A stretch of DNA of 64,000 bases from positions 1-64,000 of the forward strand of contig NZ_DDHJ01000003.1 of NCBI RefSeq assembly GCF_002338065.1, written 5' to 3'. A program made the position numbers and the translations under genes. Positions 39,335-47,332 of this stretch are shown here, one piece after another (within the stretch, counting starts at the first letter, position 1; the number at the start of each line of letters is the position of its first letter). The notes under the pieces are model-generated. The model did not search any database. It worked only from the letters and a program-made list of their open reading frames with translations, and was not told where the DNA came from. The DNA is from Pseudomonas sp. UBA1879 (GTDB lineage Bacteria; Pseudomonadota; Gammaproteobacteria; Pseudomonadales; Pseudomonadaceae).

Positions 39335-40399
39335 ATGACTGCCCTGAAGAACGACCGTTTCCTTCGCGCCCTGCTCAAGCAACCCGTCGACGTCACGCCG
39401 GTATGGATGATGCGTCAGGCTGGCCGCTACCTCCCGGAATACCGCGCCAGCCGCGCCAAAGCCGGGGATTTCATGAGCCTGTGCAAGAACCCGACGTTCG
39501 CTTGCGAAGTCACGCTGCAGCCGCTCGAACGTTACCCGCTGGACGCGGCGATCCTGTTCTCCGACATCCTCACCGTGCCCGATGCCATGGGCCTTGGTTT
39601 GTACTTCGAAACCGGCGAAGGCCCGCGCTTCAAGAAGACTGTCAGCACCCTGGCCGACATCGAAGCGCTGCCAATCCCGGATGCGCAGAAAGACCTGGGC
39701 TACGTCATGGACGCAGTCAGCACTATTCGTCGTGAGCTCAACGGCCGCGTTCCGCTGATCGGCTTCTCCGGCAGCCCATGGACACTCGCGACTTACATGG
39801 TTGAAGGCGGCTCGTCCAAGGACTTCCGCAAATCCAAGGCCATGCTCTACGACAACCCGCACGCCATGCACCTGTTGCTCGACAAGCTGGCGCAGTCGGT
39901 CACCGCGTACCTCAACGGCCAGATTCTGGCAGGCGCTCAGGCCGTGCAGATTTTCGACAGTTGGGGCGGGAGCCTCTCGGCAGCGGCGTATCAAGAGTTT
40001 TCATTGGCCTACATGCGCAAAATCGTCAGCGGCCTGATTCGCGAGCACGAAGGTCGAAAAGTCCCGGTCATTCTCTTTACCAAGGGCGGCGGCCTGTGGC
40101 TGGAAAGCATTGCCGACGCCGGGGCGGATGCGCTGGGACTGGACTGGACCTGCGACATTGGCGAAGCCCGCCGTCGCGTCGGCAGCAAAGTCGCGCTGCA
40201 AGGCAACATGGACCCAACCGTGCTGTACGCGAACCCACAGGCCATTCGCCAGGAAGTCGCGAACATCCTCAAAAGCTACGGCAGTGGCACCGGTCACGTC
40301 TTCAACCTCGGCCATGGCATCACCCCTGAAGTCGATCCGGCCAATGCAGGCGCGTTTATCAACGCGGTGCATGAGTTGTCAGCGCAGTATCACCAGTAA
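39335..40399 (+). CDS. hemE: Uroporphyrinogen decarboxylase
   Basis: Decarboxylates uroporphyrinogen III to coproporphyrinogen III in haem synthesis. 354 residues with both family signatures: PVWMMRQAGRYLPEYR (about 21-36) and GFSGSPWTLATYMVEGG (about 145-161). Flanked by terminators on both sides, so probably monocistronic. Confidence 0.97.
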   Translation: MTALKNDRFLRALLKQPVDVTPVWMMRQAGRYLPEYRASRAKAGDFMSLCKNPTFACEVTLQPLERYPLDAAILFSDILTVPDAMGLGLYFETGEGPRFKKTVSTLADIEALPIPDAQKDLGYVMDAVSTIRRELNGRVPLIGFSGSPWTLATYMVEGGSSKDFRKSKAMLYDNPHAMHLLLDKLAQSVTAYLNGQILAGAQAVQIFDSWGGSLSAAAYQEFSLAYMRKIVSGLIREHEGRKVPVILFTKGGGLWLESIADAGADALGLDWTCDIGEARRRVGSKVALQGNMDPTVLYANPQAIRQEVANILKSYGSGTGHVFNLGHGITPEVDPANAGAFINAVHELSAQYHQ

Positions 40400-40415
40400 G
40401 CGCTGGACGTCAGAT

Positions 40416-40448
40416 ACAAAAACGCCCGGATATACCGGGCGTTTTTGT
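40416..40448. terminator. Bidirectional terminator between hemE and higA
   Basis: Perfect 14-bp arms ACAAAAACGCCCGG and CCGGGCGTTTTTGT around ATATA. It lies 16 bp after the hemE stop and 8 bp before the convergent higA stop. Confidence 0.92.
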
Positions 40449-40456
40449 GTGGGGTG

Positions 40457-40756
40457 TCATACCGCAGTGAATGTCGGGCGGGTATACATCGGAGTGATGG
40501 ATGGTTGCTCACGGTGTTCCGCCTGCCATAGGTCATGGCTCATCTGCGCGGCAAGCCAAAAGCGTGCAGTACTCAACCCTGCTCGCTCCAGTCGGACCGC
40601 AAGATCCGGACTTATAGGAGCGCGGCCGTTGATGACGCGAGACAACATTTCTCGAGAGAAGTGAAGCCGACGTGCCATTTCGGCAATCTTGATATTCAAC
40701 TCCGGCAGCATTTCCTGAATCACTTCGCCGGGGTGTGGAGGGTTATGCATTCTCAT
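40457..40756 (-). CDS. higA: HigA family antitoxin
   Basis: XRE-type DNA-binding antitoxin, 99 residues. It begins with MHNPPHPGEVIQEML, the HigA signature, then the helix-turn-helix IAEMARRLHFSREMLSRVINGRAPISPDLAVRLERA, and WLAAQMSHDLWQAE. It neutralises HigB and represses the operon, probably through the palindrome at 41052-41086. It starts 14 bp after the toxin gene, the toxin-first order characteristic of higBA. Confidence 0.92.
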   Translation of the reverse strand: MRMHNPPHPGEVIQEMLPELNIKIAEMARRLHFSREMLSRVINGRAPISPDLAVRLERAGLSTARFWLAAQMSHDLWQAEHREQPSITPMYTRPTFTAV

Positions 40757-40770
40757 GCAAATGACTCCTG

Positions 40771-41049
40771 TCAGTGGTAATCGAGATAATCGACCAGCTC
40801 GACATCGTTCTCGATAAATCTAAAAATAATTCGCCAGTTCCCGCTCACCCAGACTAACCAGTACTGATCCAGATCGCCTTTTAGCGGATGCAGCTTCAGG
40901 CCTGCTAAGCTCAATTCATCAGGGCACATGGCTATATCCAAAGCCAGCAAGATGGATCGAAGGCGCTTTGCATGATCTGCGCGAATCCCTTTGGTTGTTC
41001 CCGTGTAGAAAAAGGCCCTGAGACCTTTGTGTTTGAATGTTCTGATCAT
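40771..41049 (-). CDS. higB: HigB family mRNA-cleaving toxin
   Basis: RelE-superfamily ribosome-dependent mRNA interferase, 92 residues. The family pattern is intact: start MIRTFKHKGLR, then HPLKGDLDQYWLVWVSGNWRIIFRF and the end VELVDYLDYH, including the basic and aromatic residues usually needed for cleavage. So the toxin looks functional. The ATG follows a palindrome with no visible Shine-Dalgarno. Confidence 0.92.
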   Translation of the reverse strand: MIRTFKHKGLRAFFYTGTTKGIRADHAKRLRSILLALDIAMCPDELSLAGLKLHPLKGDLDQYWLVWVSGNWRIIFRFIENDVELVDYLDYH

Positions 41050-41051
41050 AG

Positions 41052-41086
41052 CAGTAAAGCGTGAATTAAATGTTCACGCTTTACTG
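41052..41086. promoter_or_regulatory. Perfect palindrome at the higBA start, probable HigA operator
   Basis: CAGTAAAGCGTGAA and TTCACGCTTTACTG, exact 14-base complements around a 7-base spacer. The inner edge is 2 bp from the higB ATG. Autorepression of higBA by HigA at a palindrome is established for the family; assignment here is by position. Confidence 0.7.
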
Positions 41087-41150
41087 TCAGGCGATGTGGA
41101 TACGAGCGATGTGAAACGAAGCCAGGTTTTGTACGAAAACGTCCCGTCCA

Positions 41151-42416
41151 TCAAACCTGCACGTTCACCGCCAACGGCTTCACCTTCGCCAACTTGAGCG
41201 CTGCACCCAAGGCGGCGGCCAGAAGGAGCGCGATGAACACACCGATGCCGTTCCATCCTGCGTAATGCCAAAAGAACCCGCCGCCCGTTCCTGCCACGCT
41301 GGAGCCGACGTAGTAGCTGAACAGGTACAGCGACGAAGCCTGGCCCTTGGCTTTGATGGCGCGGCGACCGATCCAGCTGCTGGCGACGGAGTGGGCGCCG
41401 AAGAAACCGAAGGTAAAGATCACGACGCCGATGACCACGATGGCCAACGGAGTGAACATGGTCAGGGCAAGACCCGCGATCATCAGGACGATCACCGCCC
41501 ACAGCACGTTGCGGCGGCCCAGTTTGTCAGCCAGCGCGCCGACTTTTGCCGAGCTGTAAATTCCCGACAGGTAGACCACCGAGAACAGGCCCACGACCGC
41601 CTGGCTCAGGTTGTAAGGATCGGCCAACAGGCGATAGCCGATGTAATTGAACAGCGTGACAAACGCACCCATCAGCAGGAAGCCTTCGAGAAACAGCCAG
41701 GGCAAGCCGGCGTCCCTGAACTGCAAAACGAAGCCGTCCAGCAGGTTGCGGGCGTTAAGCGGTCGAGCGCGAAAGTTGCGTGAGGGCGGCAAAATCTTCC
41801 AGAACACACACGCACCGGCCAGTGCGATGAGGCCCATGATCGACAGCGAAGCGTGCCAGCTCACGTAGTCGCTCAAGACCCCTGTGATCAGGCGGCCACT
41901 CATGCCGCCGATGGCATTGCCGCCTATGTACAGGCCCATGGCCAGACCGATGTGTTGCGGATGGATTTCTTCGCTGAGGTAGGTCATTGCCACTGCTGCC
42001 AGCCCGCTGAGCGAAAGCCCGACCAAAGCCCGCGTCACCAGCACGCCCTCCCAACTGGGCATGAACGCGCTGGCCACGGTAAAGAGGGCGGCCGAGAACA
42101 ACGAGCAAACCATCACCGATTTGCGCCCCAGGCGATCCGAAATCGGGCCGGTGATCAGCAGGCCGATGGCGAGCATGGCCGTGGCAACCGACAGGATAAG
42201 GCTGCTCTGGGCGGCATTGATGGAGAACTCGCGAGACAGCATCGGCATCATCGGCTGCACGCAGTAAAGCAGAGAGAAGGTGGCGAAGCCGCCGGAGAAC
42301 AGCGCGAGAACGGTGCGAATGAACGCCGGCGTGTCTTTCTCGATATAGGAATCACCCAGCGGGATTGCGACGTTGATCTCGGGCGCAGACGTGGCGGGGG
42401 ATGCAGCAGTATTCAC
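41151..42416 (-). CDS. MFS transporter (YnfM-like)
   Basis: Major facilitator of 421 residues with about 12 membrane helices. The first half contains the MFS motif GPISDRLGRKSVM, and the loop in the second half has ADKLGRRNVL. The long cytoplasmic N-terminus (about 30 residues) is unstructured. The substrate cannot be told from sequence; YnfM-like proteins are poorly characterised exporters. GTG start with GAGG 6 bp upstream. Divergent from a LysR gene that probably regulates it. Confidence 0.88.
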   Translation of the reverse strand: MNTAASPATSAPEINVAIPLGDSYIEKDTPAFIRTVLALFSGGFATFSLLYCVQPMMPMLSREFSINAAQSSLILSVATAMLAIGLLITGPISDRLGRKSVMVCSLFSAALFTVASAFMPSWEGVLVTRALVGLSLSGLAAVAMTYLSEEIHPQHIGLAMGLYIGGNAIGGMSGRLITGVLSDYVSWHASLSIMGLIALAGACVFWKILPPSRNFRARPLNARNLLDGFVLQFRDAGLPWLFLEGFLLMGAFVTLFNYIGYRLLADPYNLSQAVVGLFSVVYLSGIYSSAKVGALADKLGRRNVLWAVIVLMIAGLALTMFTPLAIVVIGVVIFTFGFFGAHSVASSWIGRRAIKAKGQASSLYLFSYYVGSSVAGTGGGFFWHYAGWNGIGVFIALLLAAALGAALKLAKVKPLAVNVQV

Positions 42417-42465
42417 GGGTAACCTCGGAAGGATGCGAAGCAGCGATGGGAAAAAGCATATAGTC

Positions 42466-42510
42466 AGCTATCGTTTTCCTCCAATATATTGTTCGACCTG
42501 TTTGATAGCT
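42466..42510. promoter_or_regulatory. Inverted repeat between MFS and LysR genes
   Basis: AGCTATC (42466-42472) and GATAGCT (42504-42510) lie in the AT-rich 116-bp divergent gap around CCTCCAATATATTG. Spacing of this order fits LysR-type binding to a recognition and an activation site. Functional assignment is inference. Confidence 0.35.
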
Positions 42511-42532
42511 TTAACGACTCAATGGTGAGGCC

Positions 42533-43423
42533 ATGGAATTACGTCATCTTCGCTACTTCATCGCAGTGGCTGAAGAGCTGCATTTCGGCAGGGCTGCAGA
42601 GTCGCTCGGCATCTCTCAGCCGCCACTGAGCCAGCAGATTCAGGCGTTGGAACAGGAGTTGGGTGCGCGCTTGTTTGAGCGCACCAACCGACGAGTGGAA
42701 TTGAGCGAGGCCGGACGGTTGTTCCTCGACGAAGCACGGCTGGTGCTCGCCCAAGTGGAAAAAGCCTCTGACGTGGCACGTCGGGCGCAATTGGGGCAGC
42801 TAGGTGAACTGAAAATCGGCTTCACCGCATCGGCGCCGTTCACCTCGAGCATTCCACAGGCAATTTTCGCCTTCCGCCAACAGCATCCCGCCGTGCATTT
42901 GGCATTGCAGGAAATGAGCAGCAAAGAAGTCGCCGAGCGGCTGGTGGAGGAGTCGATGCAGGTGGGGATTATGCGCCCGCTGCCGCTGCCGGACTCACTG
43001 GTGGCGGTCGAACTGCTGCGTGAGCCGCTGGTAGCCGTGCTGCGCTCCGACCATCCGATGGCTCAAGGCAACGAACACGGGATTTACCTCAAGGAACTGG
43101 CGGCCGAGCCGTTCGTATTCTTCCCGCGAAGCTACGGCAGCGGTTTGTATGCGCAACTGCTGAGCCTGGCGCGAGCGGCCGGTTTCACGCCGTTGTTCGC
43201 TCAAGAAGCTGCGGAGGCGATGACCATCATCGGGCTGGTCGCAGCGGGGTTGGGCGTCACGGTGCTGCCCGCGTCGTACCAGCGCATGCGCATCGACGGC
43301 GTGGCCTATCGCACGTTGCTGGACGAGGAGGCCACGTCCGCGGTGTGGCTGGTGCAGCGCAAGGACCAGAAGTCGCCCATGGCCAAAGCGTTCGTTGAGT
43401 TGGTGACGCGCAAGGCGGGGTGA
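42533..43423 (+). CDS. LysR-family transcriptional regulator
   Basis: 296 residues: an N-terminal winged HTH (MELRHLRYFIAVAEELHFGRAAESLGISQPPLSQQI region, residues 1-60), a linker helix, and a periplasmic-binding-type effector domain (about 90-290). The N-terminus resembles the BenM/CatM group. It probably controls itself and the divergent MFS gene, and the effector is unknown. The same pair is adjacent to a ParA gene in P. aeruginosa, from memory. Confidence 0.92.
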   Translation: MELRHLRYFIAVAEELHFGRAAESLGISQPPLSQQIQALEQELGARLFERTNRRVELSEAGRLFLDEARLVLAQVEKASDVARRAQLGQLGELKIGFTASAPFTSSIPQAIFAFRQQHPAVHLALQEMSSKEVAERLVEESMQVGIMRPLPLPDSLVAVELLREPLVAVLRSDHPMAQGNEHGIYLKELAAEPFVFFPRSYGSGLYAQLLSLARAAGFTPLFAQEAAEAMTIIGLVAAGLGVTVLPASYQRMRIDGVAYRTLLDEEATSAVWLVQRKDQKSPMAKAFVELVTRKAG

Positions 43424-43448
43424 AGACCGGTCGCCTTGCTTGGTGGGA

Positions 43449-43934
43449 TCAGCGGCTTGCCTTGCCTTTGACGGGGCTGAGCAAGTACGTCACGTCGTCC
43501 GGCAGGATCAGACGGATAAACCCTTCAGAGCCGTAGTTGACCTGCCAGCGATCCTCAAGTGTTCGGCCATGGGGCTGAAGCTGCACGCCAGGGTAGTCAA
43601 ACCGGACTTCCGCTTCAGAGGTGAGGGCGAACATCGCGGCGCTGAACAACTCTTGAGCGTCGAAATCTGCGTCGGTTTTGGCCGAAGCCGTCCAGCCATC
43701 GTTGGTGAGGTCCTGTTGAGCCAGCACAGCGCCTGAGGTATCGGTCAGGCTCCAACGCACGCCGTGATCGCGTTTCTTCACCTCGACCCGCCAGTTCTGG
43801 TGCTGACCCCCTTGCTGACGTTGTGCATTGAGCTGTATCGGCAGTTTCAAGTGAGGGATTTGTGCAGGCAGCGGGGCGTGACTGGCGCACGCGCTCAGCA
43901 ACAACATGCAAAACAGAAGCAACGCACGAATCAT
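43449..43934 (-). CDS. DUF3261-type lipoprotein
   Basis: 161-residue lipoprotein: signal ending in LLLSAC (Cys16), followed by Ala-Ser, which favours outer-membrane sorting. The mature part is rich in beta strands (WRVEVKKRDHGVRWSLTD, EVRFDYPGVQLQP) like DUF3261 proteins; that family is often linked to aryl-polyene clusters, but no such cluster is here. Function unknown. Convergent with the LysR gene. Confidence 0.7.
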   Translation of the reverse strand: MIRALLLFCMLLLSACASHAPLPAQIPHLKLPIQLNAQRQQGGQHQNWRVEVKKRDHGVRWSLTDTSGAVLAQQDLTNDGWTASAKTDADFDAQELFSAAMFALTSEAEVRFDYPGVQLQPHGRTLEDRWQVNYGSEGFIRLILPDDVTYLLSPVKGKASR

Positions 43935-44236
43935 CAGAGGGCCTTTGAAAAGGGGCGAAGAACGTGTTCAACGCAGCAACCCGTTCGGGGTGCAGGCCGA
44001 ACAATCCCCGCCATTATCGAGGCGCAAGGGCAGGGTGGCAAATGTCGGAGACGGATGCCGCCCGCACTCACATTGTTCAGTTGGCGTTTATCCGGTTGGA
44101 CCTGGAACATTTACACTCCCGACTGTCAGATTTTTCTCAGACGCTCGCCCTTGTCATCGGTATTGCCTAGACTCGGGACGATTCATCGGGTCGCCAGACG
44201 ATCCTCACAGGTAGGACAGCAACAGGGAGTTATTCA
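43935..44236. other. Intergenic stretch before parA-like gene
   Basis: About 300 bp without a confident gene. It holds a 42-codon frame at 44042-44170 (MSETDAARTHIVQLAFIRLD start) with AGGG 6 bp upstream. I cannot match this to a family and do not call it a gene. Confidence 0.4.
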
Positions 44237-45016
44237 ATGCGGCGTGTGGTGTTCAATCAGAAGGGCGGGGTCGGGAAATCGAGCATTGCCTGCAATCTGG
44301 CAGCCGTCAGCGCGAACGAGGGCTACCGGACCCTCTTGATCGACCTCGACGCTCAGGCCAACTCGACGCAATACCTCACCGGACTGACCGGCGATGACAT
44401 CCCTATGGGCATTGCGGATTTCTTCAAACAAACGCTGTCTTCCGGGCCTTCCGCCAAAAAAAATCAGGTCGATATCTACGAAACCCCGTTCGACAACCTT
44501 CACGTCGTCACAGCGACTGCCGAATTGGCCGACCTGCAGCCCAAACTCGAGGCCAAGCACAAGATCAATAAGCTCCGTAAGCTGCTCGAAGCGTTGAGCG
44601 AGGACTACGACCGCATCTATCTCGACACCCCGCCTGCGTTGAATTTCTACGCCGTGTCCGCATTGATTGCAGCAGACCGTGTATTGATCCCTTTTGACTG
44701 CGACAGCTTTTCTCGGCAGGCGCTGTACGGCCTGCTGAAAGAAATCGACGAATTGAAGGAGGACCACAACGAAGGCCTGGAGGTGGAAGGCATTATCGTC
44801 AACCAGTTCCAGTCGCGGGCCAGCCTGCCGCAGCAAATCCTCGACGAACTGATCGCCGAAGGCCTGCCGGTGCTGCCCATCTACCTCAACAGCTCGGTCA
44901 AAATGCGCGAATCCCATCAGGCCAACATGCCGCTCATTCATCTGGATGCGCGGCATAAACTGAGCCAGCAATTCGTAGAGCTGCACCATCTGCTGGAAAA
45001 CAATACGACCCATTGA
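44237..45016 (+). CDS. ParA/MinD-type ATPase without a ParB partner
   Basis: 259-residue deviant-Walker ATPase: the P-loop NQKGGVGKSSIACNLA (8-23) has the signature lysine, followed by LLIDLDAQANSTQYL and IYLDTPPALNFYAV. It is closer to the short ParA group used for positioning plasmids, protein clusters or other cargo than to chromosomal ParA-Soj, and no parB or centromere-like repeat lies next to it. A homologue occupies the same place in P. aeruginosa (PA5028, from memory). Cargo unknown. Confidence 0.88.
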   Translation: MRRVVFNQKGGVGKSSIACNLAAVSANEGYRTLLIDLDAQANSTQYLTGLTGDDIPMGIADFFKQTLSSGPSAKKNQVDIYETPFDNLHVVTATAELADLQPKLEAKHKINKLRKLLEALSEDYDRIYLDTPPALNFYAVSALIAADRVLIPFDCDSFSRQALYGLLKEIDELKEDHNEGLEVEGIIVNQFQSRASLPQQILDELIAEGLPVLPIYLNSSVKMRESHQANMPLIHLDARHKLSQQFVELHHLLENNTTH

Positions 45017-45053
45017 GCCTTAATCGCTGGCGTCGAACATGCTCCAGGGCCGA

Positions 45054-45455
45054 TCAATGTGCCTCGGCCGACGAGTCATCGCGCGATAGCGAACCTGCCT
45101 GGCGCAGCGCTTCAGACAGCCGCTTGGCGCGTTTGCGCGCTTTCTTGGCCAGGTCTTTGGGAATATCGATGGCGGCGTTCATGTCGGCCTTCACCTGATC
45201 CTGGCTTGCAATCAAACGGTGATCCTCATCAGCGCAGTCGCACCGCACGCGCTGCCCGTCCGTTGCGACGGCCAACAACTGGTCGATGTAGGTAGGGTTG
45301 CCTTGTGCGATATAGCCCACTTGGCCACAGGCGGCGCACCATACGGGGTCACCCATGCGAGCGAGTCTGCGCTCTTCACAGGTCAGGGTGCCGGACGTTT
45401 GCAGTACCACACCGCCCGTGGTGGTCGCGTCGCCTTCTCTGATTACCGATGCCAT
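45054..45455 (-). CDS. PAAR-domain protein (T6SS spike tip)
   Basis: 133 residues. It begins MASVIREGDATTTGGVVL, then ARMGDPVWCAACGQVGYIAQG and VATDGQRVRCDC, the repeated GD and Cys pattern of PAAR proteins that cap VgrG in the type VI secretion needle. The C-terminal 45 residues are a charged helix (IPKDLAKKARKRAKRLSEAL) and too short for a known toxin domain, so it looks like a simple tip or adaptor for another effector. No vgrG or T6SS gene is near. Confidence 0.78.
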   Translation of the reverse strand: MASVIREGDATTTGGVVLQTSGTLTCEERRLARMGDPVWCAACGQVGYIAQGNPTYIDQLLAVATDGQRVRCDCADEDHRLIASQDQVKADMNAAIDIPKDLAKKARKRAKRLSEALRQAGSLSRDDSSAEAH

Positions 45456-45592
45456 CGCTCAGTGCCTCCGAATCAGCCGTAAGAATGGCTAACACTAGGC
45501 AGTGATCGTCAGGCACGCCTGCCCGAAAAGCGCTTTCAGACGCATCTTACGAACAATACAGACCTGCGCTTCGGCGTCTGACGAATACGCCC

Positions 45593-46027
45593 TCAAATTC
45601 CCTGACTGGCAAGCCACGCGGTCAGTTGTTGGAGCGGCATCGCACCGCTTTGTCTTGCGATTTCCCGGCCATTTTTGAAAAGGATCAGACTTGGGATCGA
45701 ACGGATGCCCAATTGTGCCGACAGCTGCGGATGGGCTTCGCTATCCAGCTTCGCCAACCGCACTCGACCGTTCAACTGCGCGGCGGCCTGCTCGAAGGTC
45801 GGTGCAAAGGATTTGCATGGTCCGCACCACTCGGCCCACACATCGACCAGCAACGGCAGATCGCCCTTGATCTGACTCGCGTAATCGCCCTGCGTCAGCG
45901 TGAACGGTTGAGACAACAGCACCGGCTGCTTGCAACGGCCGCACTTGGGCTGATCCCCCAGCCGCTCGGCGGGGATGCGATTGAGGCCGTTGCAATGAGG
46001 ACACGGGATGACGAGAGGTTCGGACAT
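45593..46027 (-). CDS. trxC: Thioredoxin 2 (zinc-finger thioredoxin)
   Basis: Cytoplasmic disulfide reductase of 144 residues. The N-terminal zinc-binding pairs CPHC and CGRC (within the first 35 residues) mark TrxC. The thioredoxin fold has the active site WCGPC and cis-Pro in IRSIPSLILF. The start is ATG 46027 with an AGGTG site; an in-frame GTG three codons upstream is less well placed. Confidence 0.94.
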   Translation of the reverse strand: MSEPLVIPCPHCNGLNRIPAERLGDQPKCGRCKQPVLLSQPFTLTQGDYASQIKGDLPLLVDVWAEWCGPCKSFAPTFEQAAAQLNGRVRLAKLDSEAHPQLSAQLGIRSIPSLILFKNGREIARQSGAMPLQQLTAWLASQGI

Positions 46028-46377
46028 GTCGGACACCTGGGAAGAGGCAAGTGCTTAATAAGTGAGGTCGAGGGCCGGATTTATCAAGCCCGGACCAATG
46101 GGGTGGTTGGGAGCGGAATCAGCGAAATCCTACGGGATCAATGTGCATCCCATCACGTTCCAGCGACACCCGAAGACGCCAAGCATTTTCCACATTCTTC
46201 GCGGGCCCCCCCCAAGTGCAGCCGTTCGGGCCTCCTTCTCCCCCACGTTTATCCGAAAGAACCGCCCGATTGACTAGCTAGGCATCGGCTTGCACCTGCG
46301 AATAGTTTCGGCCACGAGGGGTGTGGAATCCGTTGAGATGCACGGACCCCTGTTCGACCATGGCCAGGGAGTCGTCA
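46028..46377. other. Intergenic stretch upstream of the broken gene
   Basis: About 350 bp between trxC and the frameshifted gene. It contains a run of eight C (46206-46213). Open frames here show no family resemblance or ribosome site that I would trust. Promoters for both divergent genes presumably lie here but none is clear. Confidence 0.4.
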
Positions 46378-47329
46378 ATGATCAATCCATTACACGCTGC
46401 ATTTTCAGCCCTCGTTTCGAAGAGGGTGACAGTACCGGTAGCCTCCGAAACGAAAAGTGACACGCGGCTCGCCGTGGAAAACGCTGCGAAGACCGAAAAA
46501 AAGGCAACGGACCAGGCGAGCTTTTCGACGTTGGCGAGCCAGTTGAATGAAAGCGCTGCCCGAGCATCGAAGCGCGATGCAGGCATGACCCATGCTGAAT
46601 TGGGGAAGTACGGGCTCAGCCGGATCAGCGAGTTTTTGTCGGAAACCCCAAAAGCCAACAGCTATACACGAGCGATGGAAGTACCTAATACCACCGACCC
46701 GGAATTGTTAGACCGTGCGCGGGCCGCCACGGCTTTTGTCACGCAAACGCTCGCCGGTCATGAGGATGCAAGGAGCCCTTTCGACAAACTGTCCCGCGAG
46801 CAACTGAACCTGATCGCCTACGATGACAGCGGCGCCTTCACCCTCAACGAGCGTCGTGCCGCGTGGCAAGGCGTGCAGAAGATGGACGACGCCTGGCGCA
46901 AGGTGGCGATCGCCGAAGGGATGATCGAACAGACGCGTTACGGGCAAGGCATCGAAGTTCTATCAAGAGGCGCTGAGCTACTTCAAATCGCTGCCTGCCA
47001 TCGAGAGAGCGGTGGACTATCCAAAAGATGCCGAAGCGATTCTGGAGGCGCGGATCAAGAGCAAGCCAACCTTGCCAATGCCAGCCGCATTGCCCGGCCT
47101 CATCGAAGCGCGCTCATCCAACCGCAAGCTGACGCTGTACGACATTCTCGCGGGGGTGGTCGATACGCAGAAAGACAAGGCCGACCCGAACAGCCCGACC
47201 GGCGCTAAGAAATTCAGCCCACGAACGTCGCCCACGCCGATGACGTGGACAGAGTCGTATGCAAAGCGAGTCGAGGCGATGGGGAGTGTCAAACCTGCGG
47301 TGGCGGCGAAGATTGAACCGTCGTCGTGA
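46378..47329 (+). pseudogene. Hypothetical protein, broken by a frameshift
   Basis: The reading frame starts at ATG 46378 (MINPLHAAFSALVSKRV) with AGGGAG 6 bp upstream and runs through RKVAIAEGMIEQTRYGQGIEV. Near 46957-46960 coding sense moves to the next frame, FYQEALSYFKSLPAIERAV, and continues to PAVAAKIEPSS with a stop at 47329. The unshifted frame reads on as an unlikely Arg/Ser-rich tail to 47208. The change equals one inserted or two deleted bases. The intact product would have been about 316 residues, Ser/Thr-rich at the start, without membrane segments. I do not recognise the family. A sequencing error is possible. Confidence 0.65.
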
Positions 47330-47332
47330 TCC

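Noticed and set aside
46062..46277. 71-codon frame between trxC and the broken gene
   Set aside because: No ribosome site, no hydrophobic or domain pattern, and it crosses the run of eight C.
46950..46970. Programmed ribosomal frameshift in the hypothetical gene
   Set aside because: No slippery heptamer, stop codon or strong downstream hairpin at the junction. A plain mutation or sequencing error is simpler.
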